DNA from: Geomesophilobacter sediminis
GTDB lineage: Bacteria; Desulfobacterota; Desulfuromonadia; Geobacterales; Geobacteraceae
Direction: 5' to 3'
NCBI RefSeq assembly: GCF_016458275.1
Contig: NZ_JAEMHM010000023.1
Location: 1-64,000 of the forward strand
DNA: 64,000 nucleotides
Shown piece by piece: positions 41,870-50,917 of the stretch (position 1 is the stretch's first letter; every line of letters begins with the position of its first letter). The position numbers were made by a program, and so were the translations under genes. A model generated the notes under the pieces. The model searched no databases, was not told the origin of the DNA, and was given only the letters and a program-made list of their open reading frames with translations.

Positions 41870-44259
41870 GTTCCTCTCCCCTGTGATTCGGGCTGAAGGC
41901 CCTGGTTGGTCTGCGCGGCGAGCGGCATCCTGATGCTGACCCGGGTCCCGCCGCCCGGCGCGGAATCGATCTGGAAGCTCCCTCCCAGGTGCAGGATCCG
42001 GCGCCGGACGTTGAAAAGTCCGAAACCGTCGCTTGCGGTGCCGTTGGCCGCCCGCGCCGCCGCGAAGCCGACGCCGTCGTCGGCGACGGTCACCGCGAAC
42101 CGTTCCTCGACCAGCCCCACCGAAAGCCGGGCCGTCTTGGTCCCGGCGTGCTTGGCGACGTTGATCAGCAGTTCCCGCACGCTGTTGTAAACCTCCATCT
42201 GCGCCTCACGGCGGATATCTTTTTTGCGGTTGTCGTCCTGGAATTCAATCTTGAGCCCGTAGTCCTTTTCCAGCTGGCGTGCCAGCCACTTCAGCGCCGC
42301 TTCCAGGCCGGCGCTCTCCAGGATCGGGGGGGCGATCAGGTGGGTGAGCCGGCGCACCCGACCGATGGCGGTTTCCAAGAGTCCCTGGATCGTGGCCAGT
42401 TCGGCACCCTGGTTTCCGGAAAGCCCCTCCCGGGGGAGCGCCCCGAGCTTGATCCGGGCCAGGGTCAGGTCCTGTCCCAGGGTGTCGTGCAGGTCGGTCG
42501 CGATCCGGCGCCGCTCCCGCTCCTCGGCAAGCGACAGCTCCAGGGCCATGTCGCTGAGCTTTTTCTGCTGGTCCAGGAGCTGCTTCGAGGAGCGGTTGAG
42601 ATCGGTGACGTCGGTACCCATGGCGAGCACGCTGCTGAGCTCCCCTTTGGGGTCCCGCTCCGGCACGAACTTGATCTGGTGGTGGATCTCCTCGTCGCCT
42701 TCGACAAAGGACATGTCGAGCAGTTCGGAACGGGCGGAGGCAAGGACCCGCTCCAGTGCCGCGACGAATTCCGGGTAGACCGCCGCATGCCCCAGTTCGC
42801 GCGGGCTTTTGCCGTACACCTCATCAAGCGACAACCCCAGCGTTCTTTCCAGGTTGGGGTTGATGTACAGGGTGCGTCCCTGCCGGTCGTAGCGCGAGAT
42901 GTTCACCGGTATGTTTTCGGCCACGGTGCGGAATTTCGCTTCGCTCTCCCGAAGCGAGGTCTCCAGCCGTTTGCGCTCGGTGATGTCACGGGCCAGGGAG
43001 AGGATGTAGCGGGTGGCCCCGAACTCGAAGAGGGTGGAGGTGATCTCGACGGGGAAAACCGCGCCGGACCGGGCGCAATGGCGCGTTTCGAAACGCCGGG
43101 TGCCCATCTTCATGAGGTCGGTATAGGCCTGGGCCCTTACCTCGGGGGAATAGTCCGGGTCGATGTCGCAGACGCCGAGCCGGAGCAGTTGCTCCTTTTC
43201 GTACCCCAGCGAGCGGCAGGCTTCCTGGTTCACGTAGACGAAGTTTCCCTCCTCGTCGATCAGGAAGGCGGCTTCGCGGACCTTGTCCAGCGCCGCGCTC
43301 ATCAGCGTGATCAGCTGCTGGGCCTCCCTGCGCTCGGAGATGTCCCGGGCGACGGTGAGGAGGTACTTCCCCCCGCCGTAGATGAAGATCGACGAACTCA
43401 GTTCCACCGGGAAGATCCGCCCGTCGCGGGTTCGGTGCCGCGACTCCAGCATCCCGGCGTACCCTCCGTCCGGGGTGCTCGTCAGCACTTTCTCCACCAT
43501 GGCGTGGGTCACGTCGGGGTTGATGTCGGGAGGGCTCATGGTGAGGAGCTCTTCGCGGCGGTACCCCAGCGAACGGCAGGCGGCGTCGTTCACGTAGGCG
43601 AAGCGGTGGGTCTGGTCGATGACCAGAAAGGGGTCCGCGGAGCGGTTCACCGCCTCGGTGAGGATGAACAGTTCCCGCTCGATCTGCTGACGCTGCTCGT
43701 GATCGCGTACCCGCATCAGGTTCGCGTGCCCCGCCTCCGCCATCAATTGCACCAACTGGTGCAGAAAGCGGACCGTGTCGGCGACGTGGCTCCGGGAAAG
43801 CAGGGGCACCCGCTGCAGCGCGGCCAGGTACGCTTCCGTGTCGAAGCCGAACCGCTCGGCCTCGCGCCGGAACCGGGCGAGGTCCGGGGAGGAGTCCTCG
43901 TAGAAAAATTGACCGGCGAAAAAGAGCGCCAGGCGCTTGCCTTCGATCACGATCGGCATGGCGATGTTGACCATGCCGTTTTTGCAGGTACTTTCGAAGA
44001 CCTCGCCGGCGAAGCTGCGCAGGGTCTCCCGGGTCTGCGGATCACCGCGCCAGCAGCGGGCGAAGCTTTCCGGATTGCTCCAATGGAAACGGGTGCAGAC
44101 CTCCTCGAACCCGACTCCCAGGATCAGGTTGCCCGTTTCGTCCAGCAGGCCGCAGGCCAGCCCCGACAGGCGGGTATGCAACTGCAGCAGCCGTCTCACC
44201 TGGGCGAGATCGACCAGCTGATCGAAGGTATGTTTGGAGACTGCGGGTTCAGGCAACAT
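41866..44259 (-). CDS. PocR-PAS histidine kinase (NarX-type)
   Basis: A 797-residue kinase with no membrane helix. Residues about 8-175 are a PocR-type sensor (LVDLAQVRRLLQLHTRLSGLACGLLD, CTRFHWSNPESFARCWRGD with Cys). Three PAS domains follow (about 205-320, 325-440, 450-565), then a HisKA_3 region with the phospho-acceptor His near residue 590 (RRIATDLHDTLGQDL) and a HATPase ending DGFGLFNVRRRILHLGG. PocR domains sense small metabolites such as hydrocarbon derivatives in other regulators. The paired regulator is LuxR-type. No clear ribosome site. Confidence 0.93.
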   Translation of the reverse strand: MLPEPAVSKHTFDQLVDLAQVRRLLQLHTRLSGLACGLLDETGNLILGVGFEEVCTRFHWSNPESFARCWRGDPQTRETLRSFAGEVFESTCKNGMVNIAMPIVIEGKRLALFFAGQFFYEDSSPDLARFRREAERFGFDTEAYLAALQRVPLLSRSHVADTVRFLHQLVQLMAEAGHANLMRVRDHEQRQQIERELFILTEAVNRSADPFLVIDQTHRFAYVNDAACRSLGYRREELLTMSPPDINPDVTHAMVEKVLTSTPDGGYAGMLESRHRTRDGRIFPVELSSSIFIYGGGKYLLTVARDISERREAQQLITLMSAALDKVREAAFLIDEEGNFVYVNQEACRSLGYEKEQLLRLGVCDIDPDYSPEVRAQAYTDLMKMGTRRFETRHCARSGAVFPVEITSTLFEFGATRYILSLARDITERKRLETSLRESEAKFRTVAENIPVNISRYDRQGRTLYINPNLERTLGLSLDEVYGKSPRELGHAAVYPEFVAALERVLASARSELLDMSFVEGDEEIHHQIKFVPERDPKGELSSVLAMGTDVTDLNRSSKQLLDQQKKLSDMALELSLAEERERRRIATDLHDTLGQDLTLARIKLGALPREGLSGNQGAELATIQGLLETAIGRVRRLTHLIAPPILESAGLEAALKWLARQLEKDYGLKIEFQDDNRKKDIRREAQMEVYNSVRELLINVAKHAGTKTARLSVGLVEERFAVTVADDGVGFAAARAANGTASDGFGLFNVRRRILHLGGSFQIDSAPGGGTRVSIRMPLAAQTNQGLQPESQGRGT

Positions 44260-44450
44260 AGTATGCGATCATATGCATATCCTTAAACAATTCAAGCCAT
44301 TTTTGCTCATAAATTATATCACTGACTGACTGAGACACAGTCTGTGACTGTACTTCTTCTTGCAAATTCTGCGCTGAAAGTGCATAAAGTAAGGGCGTTT
44401 TTTCCGGTGCCAGACAGGGGGAGGCGCTATGTCACAAGGAGGCTTTTGCG

Positions 44451-44852
44451 ATGGGTACTTTGGAATGGAATGATACTTTCAGCGTCAACGTAAAAGAGAT
44501 CGACGAGCAGCACAAGGTCCTGCTGGGCATGATCAACAAGCTCCACGATTCCGCCAGCGCGGGGACCGACGCGCACCGTGAGATCATCCTCGGCATCCTC
44601 GCCTACGCCAAGAGCCACTTCGCCACCGAGGAAAAGTACATGCACCGGTTCCACTATCCCGATTATCACGTACACCGTGCCGAGCACCGCGCCTTTGCCG
44701 AAAAGGCCCAGGAACTGAAGCAGCGGCTGGAACACGACGCGCTGATCCTCACCCTGGAGCTGAGCAACTTCCTGCGGGACTGGCTGCGCGGGCACATCCT
44801 GGGCTCCGACAAAAGATATGCGTCCCACTTCAACGAACACGGGCTGACCTAG
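44451..44852 (+). CDS. Bacteriohemerythrin
   Basis: A 133-residue di-iron O2-binding protein. Ligands: H21 in IDEQH, H56 and E60 in SHFATEE, H75 and H79 in HRAEH, H115 and D120 in GHILGSD. It follows the family consensus more closely than the copy at 10462. AAGGAGG is 8 nt before the ATG. Upstream, a TAAAGTAA sequence at about 44383 and TTCTTGCA at 44357 weakly recall sigma-28 and sigma-54 boxes. It has its own terminator. Confidence 0.96.
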   Translation: MGTLEWNDTFSVNVKEIDEQHKVLLGMINKLHDSASAGTDAHREIILGILAYAKSHFATEEKYMHRFHYPDYHVHRAEHRAFAEKAQELKQRLEHDALILTLELSNFLRDWLRGHILGSDKRYASHFNEHGLT

Positions 44853-44876
44853 AGCCGTTTCGTTTTAGCGAGCACT

Positions 44877-44910
44877 AAAGGCCGCCGGTACCGTACCGGT
44901 GGCCTTTTTT
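44877..44910 (+). terminator. Intrinsic terminator
   Basis: AAAGGCCGCCGGTA and TACCGGTGGCCTTTTTT form the stem after the bacteriohemerythrin gene. A TATAAT at 45050-45055 is the only promoter-like hexamer before the next gene. Confidence 0.85.
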
Positions 44911-45107
44911 ATGGCGCGACAGGGGGGGGCGGTAGGGTGGGCGCCCCCCCTGCCCACCGTCCATCGGCCACTGTCCGTCGGCCTTGCCGGTAGGCGCGGA
45001 GGGACCACCGTGCGGCTTTCCCGGTGTGGTGGCGGTAGGGGAGGCTGGGTATAATAAGGTCTTTTACTGCGGCTGGCCCCGATCTAAAAAGCCGCGGGGG
45101 GACCGTC

Positions 45108-46043
45108 ATGGACAAGGTCAGCGTCGTCATCACCTGCTACAACTACGGCAAGTTCGTCGCCGAGGCACTTGCCTCGGTTCGTGCCCAAACCTACCAAAAC
45201 TGGGAGTGTCTCGTCGTGGACGACGGTTCCACCGACAATTCCCGCGAGATGATCGAATACTTCACGGTCAACGACCTCCGGTTCCGCTACCTCCACCAGG
45301 AAAACCGGGGGCTTTCGGCCGCGCGCAACCGCGGCATCAGCGAGGCTACCGGAGAGCTGATCCAGATCATCGACGCCGACGATCTGATCGAGCCGGGAAA
45401 GCTCGCCTCCCAGGTCCGCTTCCTCCACGAGCATCCCGAGGTGGATCTGGTCTACGGCGAGTGCCGCTTCTTTTCCGATGAAAACCGCGAGGAGCGCCGT
45501 CTTTCCATGTGGGGCCCCGAGCGTCCCTGGATGCCCAACGTTTCCGGAGCGGGACTGGAGATGATCCGCTGGCTGGTGAAGATGAACATCATGGTGGTGA
45601 GCGCGCCGCTGGTGCGCCGGTCTACCATCATCGCCGGCGGGAACTTCGACGAAACCCTGCGCTCCAACGAGGACTGGGACCTGTGGCTTCGCTGCGCGAT
45701 TCAGGGTGCGCGTTTCGCCTACCTCAGCGAGCCGGATACCTACACCTTGATCCGTTACCATCCGGGAAGCCTCAGCCATAACCTTCCCAAGATGGATTCC
45801 ACCTCCATCTACCTGCACCGGAAGATCCACCGGCTCCTCCCCAACCGGGAGCTCAAGAGGCAGAACCGGCTCAAGATCCGGGAGCTGCGGCACCATTACC
45901 TGCACCAGGGCTTTCTCGCCGCACTGGAGGAGATCCGGTTCCGCAGCGACTTCCGGACCGTGGCCCGGTTTTTAGGTTTCTGCGCGGCCAAGTTCGCAAT
46001 CCGCCTGGCGCAGCGCGCCCGGCTCCTGCTGAAGGTGGGGTGA
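45108..46043 (+). CDS. Family 2 glycosyltransferase
   Basis: A 311-residue inverting glycosyltransferase. The GT-A fold is clear: VSVVITCYNYGKFVAEALASV, VVDDGSTDNS, NRGLSAARNRGI and the metal-binding DAD at 89-91 (IIDADD). The C-terminal part is basic and helical, suited to membrane association. It would transfer a sugar to a glycan or glycolipid, but no other polysaccharide gene lies near. The ATG follows GGGGGGACCGTC. Confidence 0.93.
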   Translation: MDKVSVVITCYNYGKFVAEALASVRAQTYQNWECLVVDDGSTDNSREMIEYFTVNDLRFRYLHQENRGLSAARNRGISEATGELIQIIDADDLIEPGKLASQVRFLHEHPEVDLVYGECRFFSDENREERRLSMWGPERPWMPNVSGAGLEMIRWLVKMNIMVVSAPLVRRSTIIAGGNFDETLRSNEDWDLWLRCAIQGARFAYLSEPDTYTLIRYHPGSLSHNLPKMDSTSIYLHRKIHRLLPNRELKRQNRLKIRELRHHYLHQGFLAALEEIRFRSDFRTVARFLGFCAAKFAIRLAQRARLLLKVG

Positions 46044-46073
46044 CCCCGGTTCTTCGAGGTTGGTGCGCTCCCC

Positions 46074-47816
46074 TTATCGGTGCAGCAGCTTTTCCCGACG
46101 CGCCCCCTCCGGGTCGGCCCCGAACTTCTGCAGCACCGAGCGGTCCGGCAGCGGCGGCAGGGCGAAGTTCCCGGCGATCTTCCAGGCGTCCTTGAGATAG
46201 ACCCAGGGGGCGAGCGCGGAGAGGGTGTAGCTGGTCTCGAGGTCGATCTTTTCCGAGCGGATCCCTACGATGGCGAGCCCTGTGCGGTCCGCCACCACCT
46301 GGTGGGAACCGGTGAAGGGGAGCGCTCCGGGATCGCCGAACTCCCAGGTCACCTGCTGTATCTGCGCCCCGTCGGGGGTGTCGTGGCATGAGACGCACGA
46401 GCGGCTTTTGCCGATCTTGTGCGAGAGCTTGTCCATCTGGATCCAGAGCAGCGCCTTGTTGTTCTCCGGAAGCCCCCCGAACAGGCCGACATACCCCCAG
46501 GCGTCGTCGGTGCGTTTGAGCTCCGGCAAGTCGAGCGGGTAGCGCCAGTGCAGCCCGGGCTTAAACGGTGCCGTCTTCTGGTTCATAACCGCCATGGGAA
46601 ACGGTTTCACCGGGATCCACCGTCCGGCCTGGTCCCGGATCAGGATCGGTTCCGGGAGGTACCCGTAGTACGCCTTGAACTTGAAGTACGGGGTCGGCGT
46701 GCCGGCGACCTTGCCCGGCCCCCAGTAGGTCGCCTGGTATCCGGCCACCCGCTGGATATGGCAGGCCTCGCAGGCGAGGTTCCGGTGCCGCGAAGCGGCG
46801 TGGCTCGTGACCGCCTCCGGGTGACAGCGGCCGCAGGAGTCGCCCGCCTGCCGCTTCACCATCCCGTGCCCGAGGTTCGGGGCGCTTCTGGTGCTCTCGT
46901 GGCAATCGAGGCAGCCGACCTTCGCCTGCAGGTGGACGTCCGGCTCATTTCCTTCCGGAAAGGAGAAGGAACCGCCGAAGTATCCGGCGCCGCGCCGCCG
47001 GTCCTCGGGGCCGGCGTGGCAGATGGTGCCGCGTCCGTTGCCGTAGCAACTCTCCGACGGCGGTGTCTTGACGAAGCTGTGGGGGCCGCGCGCCGGGTCC
47101 TTCGGATCGCGCGGCTGCGGATTGAAATGGCAATCGAGGCACCCGACGTGGCAGGCGTTGCAGGTCTTCTGGTTGATCCGGCTGCTTTGCTCGGAGATGG
47201 GGACCGCCGTGGTGGCGCGCATCGTCTCGAGGTTTCCCGCGAACCAGGGCCCGCAGTTGTGGGGGCCCCGTTCGCTGAGCCATCCCCGGTATTGGCTCTG
47301 TTTGCCGTTGGTCCCCATGGTGGAGCGGGAGAATTCTCGGAACTCCCGCTCGTGACAGTTCCCGCAGCTTTTTTGCATGACGGAGAAATCCTGGGTCAGG
47401 GTTTCCCGGTTCTTGTCGTGCCAGGAGATGGCGGCCACCCCCGGGTCCCGGACCGGTTTGCCGTCCTTCAGTTTGGCGATGCCGATGCGGTTGACCGCGT
47501 TGGTGTCGTACTGCAGGGGGAGCCGCCGTGCCGAGGTGATCGTGGTCAGGCCGCGGTTGGCCACCACCAGCAGGCGCGCCATTCCCTGGTGGGCGGCGCC
47601 CGGCTCCAGGGCGGCGGCATTGCCGAGGTGACACTCGGCGCAGGTCGCCGGCATGCGCGTCTGCTCCTTCACCTCCTGCGGGTTGACGTAAAAGCCGCCG
47701 TAGCCCGCCGCTTCCATGCGCTGCCGGTTGCCGTGGCAGTCGATACAGCCATCCTGCGCCAGAGTGTTCACCGCGGTTCCTACAACCAGCACTGCTATCA
47801 GGAAGATGCGCCTCAC
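46074..47816 (-). CDS. Multihaem c-type cytochrome with nine CxxCH and one CX8CH
   Basis: A 580-residue periplasmic protein (signal peptide to about residue 20, VNTLA-QDG). CxxCH motifs start at residues 24, 59, 151, 219, 226, 302, 328, 349 and 474. A tenth candidate is C257-x8-C266-H267 (SCYGNGRGTICH), an expanded haem motif. Many extra His (for example 132, 335-345, 423) could be distal ligands. Such proteins move electrons or reduce N or S compounds. AAGGAG lies 7 nt before the GTG start. Convergent with the GT2 gene, 30 bp apart. Confidence 0.93.
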   Translation of the reverse strand: MRRIFLIAVLVVGTAVNTLAQDGCIDCHGNRQRMEAAGYGGFYVNPQEVKEQTRMPATCAECHLGNAAALEPGAAHQGMARLLVVANRGLTTITSARRLPLQYDTNAVNRIGIAKLKDGKPVRDPGVAAISWHDKNRETLTQDFSVMQKSCGNCHEREFREFSRSTMGTNGKQSQYRGWLSERGPHNCGPWFAGNLETMRATTAVPISEQSSRINQKTCNACHVGCLDCHFNPQPRDPKDPARGPHSFVKTPPSESCYGNGRGTICHAGPEDRRRGAGYFGGSFSFPEGNEPDVHLQAKVGCLDCHESTRSAPNLGHGMVKRQAGDSCGRCHPEAVTSHAASRHRNLACEACHIQRVAGYQATYWGPGKVAGTPTPYFKFKAYYGYLPEPILIRDQAGRWIPVKPFPMAVMNQKTAPFKPGLHWRYPLDLPELKRTDDAWGYVGLFGGLPENNKALLWIQMDKLSHKIGKSRSCVSCHDTPDGAQIQQVTWEFGDPGALPFTGSHQVVADRTGLAIVGIRSEKIDLETSYTLSALAPWVYLKDAWKIAGNFALPPLPDRSVLQKFGADPEGARREKLLHR

Positions 47817-48132
47817 GTGAACTCTCCTTAAAAAGGTTGTCAGCAGTCATAGCGGCAGGCAGAAAACTCACTCAGTCGCTGCAATGTAATACCAGGACGG
47901 CGCTTTTTTTCAATTTGATCGGCGACATTGTTTCTCTTTTCCGGAGAGGGTAGGTGCTCAGTGGGAAATCCCCTCACCCCGATCCTCTCCCGGAGGAAGA
48001 GGGAGCTATCGGTTTCCTTGTATGAAGAGTGACCTAATCGACTTTTTCAATGACGGGCTTTCCTTTGAGGATGCCTTGGGGGAGCTGCCAGCTCCGGGCT
48101 CCTCCGGACAGAGTATGAGGTGCATTGAACCT
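47817..48132. other. Divergent region before the nucleotidyltransferase
   Basis: Contains a CCCCTCACCCCGATCCTCTCCC block at 47972-47995, related to repeats at 7740 and 9165. An in-frame ATG at 48022 could extend the next protein by 37 residues. A sigma-54-like sequence at 47881-47898 has spacing one base short and is not called. Confidence 0.4.
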
Positions 48133-48762
48133 ATGCATGAAGCTTCGACACCATACCCGGTAGCCGCCATATTGGTTGCGGCGGGGAAATCGCAGCGGAT
48201 GGGGACCTGCAAGCAGCTCCTTCCCTTGGGGGAGGAAACCGTGCTTGCGCGTTGTCTGGCTGCGTTACGCGAGGGGGGCATCGCCGACATCGTGGTCGTC
48301 GTCTCTCCGGAAGGGGAGGCGGTCGCCGCCGAAGCGGCCCGTTTTGCCGTGCGGGTGGTCGTGAACCCGGACCCGGAGGCGGACATGGCTTCCTCGGTGC
48401 GGGCCGGGCGCGAAGCTCTCGCCGCCGGGGCCGGGAGCGTGGCGGTGGCTTTGAGCGACTACCCCCTGGTGCGGGGGGCGACGGTGCGGTCGCTCGTGCA
48501 GGCGGCCCGGGAGCAGAAAGGAAGGATCATCCTCCCGCTTTACGCCGGAAGGCGGGGGCATCCGCTGCTTTTGCCCCGGCCGGTACTCGATGAACTGGTC
48601 CCGGGGCGGCTGTTGCGCGACCTGGTACGCAGCGACCCGGCGCGGGTCGCCGAGGTGGCGGTGGACGATCCCGGCGTGCTCCTCGACATGGACACCCCGG
48701 AGGATTACCGGGCGATGCTGGCTTTTGCCGAGCGGACCGTCGGCACAACTCGCAGACCTTGA
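48133..48762 (+). CDS. MocA-like nucleotidyltransferase
   Basis: A 209-residue MobA-like NTP transferase, a normal length for molybdenum-cofactor cytidylyltransferases. The signature AILVAAGKSQRMGTCKQLLPL lies near residues 12-32; VALSDYPLV supplies the metal-binding Asp; GRRGHPLLL and LLDMDTPEDY are also standard. It would add CMP (or a similar group) to molybdopterin for a molybdenum hydroxylase, or to another acceptor. No such enzyme is in the window. The start at 48133 is preferred over 48022 for family length; neither has a strong ribosome site. Confidence 0.82.
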   Translation: MHEASTPYPVAAILVAAGKSQRMGTCKQLLPLGEETVLARCLAALREGGIADIVVVVSPEGEAVAAEAARFAVRVVVNPDPEADMASSVRAGREALAAGAGSVAVALSDYPLVRGATVRSLVQAAREQKGRIILPLYAGRRGHPLLLPRPVLDELVPGRLLRDLVRSDPARVAEVAVDDPGVLLDMDTPEDYRAMLAFAERTVGTTRRP

Positions 48763-48849
48763 TCTTTGATAGAGCGCGACGTTCTTTCGGTCTCCGGAGT
48801 GCTGGTCTTCTCTCTTTGGATGTCGTCTCACGTAGTTGTCGATTTTCCT

Positions 48850-48876
48850 TAAGCTTCGGTGATATTCAGCCGATAG
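48850..48876 (+). promoter_or_regulatory. Putative sigma-28 (FliA) promoter
   Basis: TAAGCTTC, 11 bp, then GCCGATAG: five of eight and seven of eight matches to the flagellar consensus. It lies 66 bp before the MCP-PilZ gene. Confidence 0.6.
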
Positions 48877-48942
48877 AGATTTTTAACCGGAAGCGTACTT
48901 CTTCGTTATTCCTCGCCAGACCCAGAAAGGAGCGTCTCTGCA

Positions 48943-50556
48943 ATGACTGCACTCTGGAATTTTTATCTCTGTCTCACTATCAAGACCCGCCTCATCATTC
49001 TCTGTTTCTGCTACAGCCTCTGCATTGTCGCCGCCACCATCGCCGGACGCTCTGATTCACTGCTGCTGCAGATCGGCGGCTCCGGCATGTTCATCGTCCT
49101 CGGGGCGATCTTCGGCGGCATCAACATCTGGGCCATCACCCACTCGATCGGCCGTGCCATCGGCCATCTCGAATGCATTGCCGGTGGGGACCTCAGCGGC
49201 GAGATCGTGGTCCGGCGCCGCAACGAGGTGAGCAAGATCATGGTCGCCATGAAGGAGATGGTCGGGCGGCTGACCGAGGTCCTGTGCAACATTCACGAGG
49301 CGAGCCTCCAGATGGAGCAGTCCTCCTTCCAGATCTCGGAAATCTCCGGAGAAATCTCCACGGCCAGCGTGTCGCAGCGGCAACGGGCCGCCGACGTCTC
49401 GACGGCGACCCGGGAAGTGCAGGAGATTTCCGAATCGGTCCGCGACCTGGCCGAGACGATGCGCTCCAACGCGCAGCAGACCGAGACCGAGGCCGAGGAG
49501 GGGCTCCAGGCCACCCGCGAGCACATCGACCAGATGCGCGAGACCGTTGAAGAGGTGATCCGGGCGGCGCAGGAAAACGAGGGGCTGAACCGGGTCGGCG
49601 AGCAGATCCATTCCATCATCGACGGGATCACCGACATCGCCGAACAGACCAACCTGCTGGCGCTCAATGCGGCGATCGAGGCGGCCCGTGCCGGCGAGCA
49701 GGGGCGCGGCTTCGCCGTGGTCGCCGACGAGGTGCGCAACCTCGCCTCGCGGACCGCGAAGGAGACCAAGGAGATCACCCGGATGATCGGGGAGCTCAGC
49801 TCGCAGGTGGCCCGGACCATGAAGACCATGGAGCAGGTGGTGACCCGGGTGCGCGACGGGGAGGCGAAGACCCTCAGCACCGCCGAGATCATCGAAAGCA
49901 TGGTGGCGTCGGTTCGGGAGAACGCGGCGGCAAGCAACCGGATCTCCGAGGTGAGCGCGACCCAGATGGAACGCCTGCAAAGCCTGAAGGGGAGCCAGGA
50001 ATCGCTTTTCTACACCATCGAGGACAACGGTTCCAAGGTCGGCGTCACCGCCACCATCAGCGCCGATCTGAACGAGGTGACCAAGGAGTTCAACCGGCTC
50101 CTGGAGACCTTCACCTTCAATACCCAGGCGATCATCGCCCCGAGCCAGAATGAGAAACGGCGCCATCCGCGGGCCCAGAACGGCCTGCTGGTGGAGGTAC
50201 ACCAGGAAGGGATTCTCCCCCACCTGAAGGGGGTGACCAAGGACTTCAGCCTTTCCGGGCTGCAGCTGCGGCTTTCCGGGGAGCGGGCCATTGATACCGG
50301 ACGGATGGTGGAGCTCTTGATCATGCCGCCGAGCCTCTCCGTCGAGGAGTTCGGCCGGCAGGCCCCGCTGACCGTCATGGCGCGGGTGGTTTGGAGCCGC
50401 AGCGAGACCACCGGGTCGACCTGCGGGTGCGAATTCGCCAACGTAACGCCGGCTCAATTGCGCGGCATCGAATCCTGCTTTGCGCACTTCAAGAAGAACT
50501 CGCGCTTCGACCAGCTCCAAGCGGTGTCAACGTCCCTGCCGTCGGCGTACTTGTAA
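48943..50556 (+). CDS. Methyl-accepting chemotaxis protein fused to PilZ
   Basis: A 537-residue chemoreceptor. Two membrane helices (residues about 15-33 and 45-65) are separated by a loop of only about a dozen residues, so there is no periplasmic sensor. HAMP and the signalling domain follow; the tip is canonical ([20 protein letters not shown]). Residues about 405-520 are a PilZ domain with RRHPR (R-x3-R) and DFSLSG (DxSxxG), the two c-di-GMP contact motifs. The receptor probably reads c-di-GMP and passes it to the chemotaxis kinase. A sigma-28-like promoter precedes it. Confidence 0.93.
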   Translation: MTALWNFYLCLTIKTRLIILCFCYSLCIVAATIAGRSDSLLLQIGGSGMFIVLGAIFGGINIWAITHSIGRAIGHLECIAGGDLSGEIVVRRRNEVSKIMVAMKEMVGRLTEVLCNIHEASLQMEQSSFQISEISGEISTASVSQRQRAADVSTATREVQEISESVRDLAETMRSNAQQTETEAEEGLQATREHIDQMRETVEEVIRAAQENEGLNRVGEQIHSIIDGITDIAEQTNLLALNAAIEAARAGEQGRGFAVVADEVRNLASRTAKETKEITRMIGELSSQVARTMKTMEQVVTRVRDGEAKTLSTAEIIESMVASVRENAAASNRISEVSATQMERLQSLKGSQESLFYTIEDNGSKVGVTATISADLNEVTKEFNRLLETFTFNTQAIIAPSQNEKRRHPRAQNGLLVEVHQEGILPHLKGVTKDFSLSGLQLRLSGERAIDTGRMVELLIMPPSLSVEEFGRQAPLTVMARVVWSRSETTGSTCGCEFANVTPAQLRGIESCFAHFKKNSRFDQLQAVSTSLPSAYL

Positions 50557-50588
50557 GCCGGCCGATCCCTACCTTGATGGCATGAATA

Positions 50589-50630
50589 GAAGCTCCTGTT
50601 TCGCAGTTGGCGAAGCAGGAGCTTTTTTGC
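50589..50630 (+). terminator. Intrinsic terminator
   Basis: AAGCTCCTG and CAGGAGCTT pair around a second short TTCGC/GCGAA stem, then TTTTT. Confidence 0.85.
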
Positions 50631-50694
50631 GTCCGGGGACGAGCCTGGACACCCGGTGGGGAGCGCCATTTCGGGTGGGACTGGATTCCACCTC

Positions 50695-50765
50695 CTCAAA
50701 GGCAAATCCCCCCCAGCCCCCTTGACTCCGGTCCATACACCCTTCGCAAAGGGGGGAGCTCAAGG
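50695..50765. repeat. C-run/G-run repeat
   Basis: AAATCCCCCCCAGCCCCC, then CCCTTCGCAAAGGGGGGAGC: the same family as in the 364-bp repeat and at 8790. This and the terminator account for most of 50557-50917. Confidence 0.7.
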
Positions 50766-50917
50766 ACCCATCGCTGCAGCTCGGGGCTCCTTGCTCTTCA
50801 CTCACTCTTTGCTCATTGATTATTGCCCTGGCCGTCCTTATCTTCCCCCCTAGCCTTGGGCGAGGGAATCGTTCTATCCTACAGGGAGGCGATCGGCCCA
50901 TGAGAAGGAGTACCGAT

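Noticed and set aside
41989-44286. 765-residue plus-strand open frame
   Set aside because: Shadow of the PocR/PAS kinase, which shows intact domains on the minus strand.
47881-47898. Sigma-54 promoter for the multihaem cytochrome
   Set aside because: TGGTATTACATTGC has the two boxes one base too close together.
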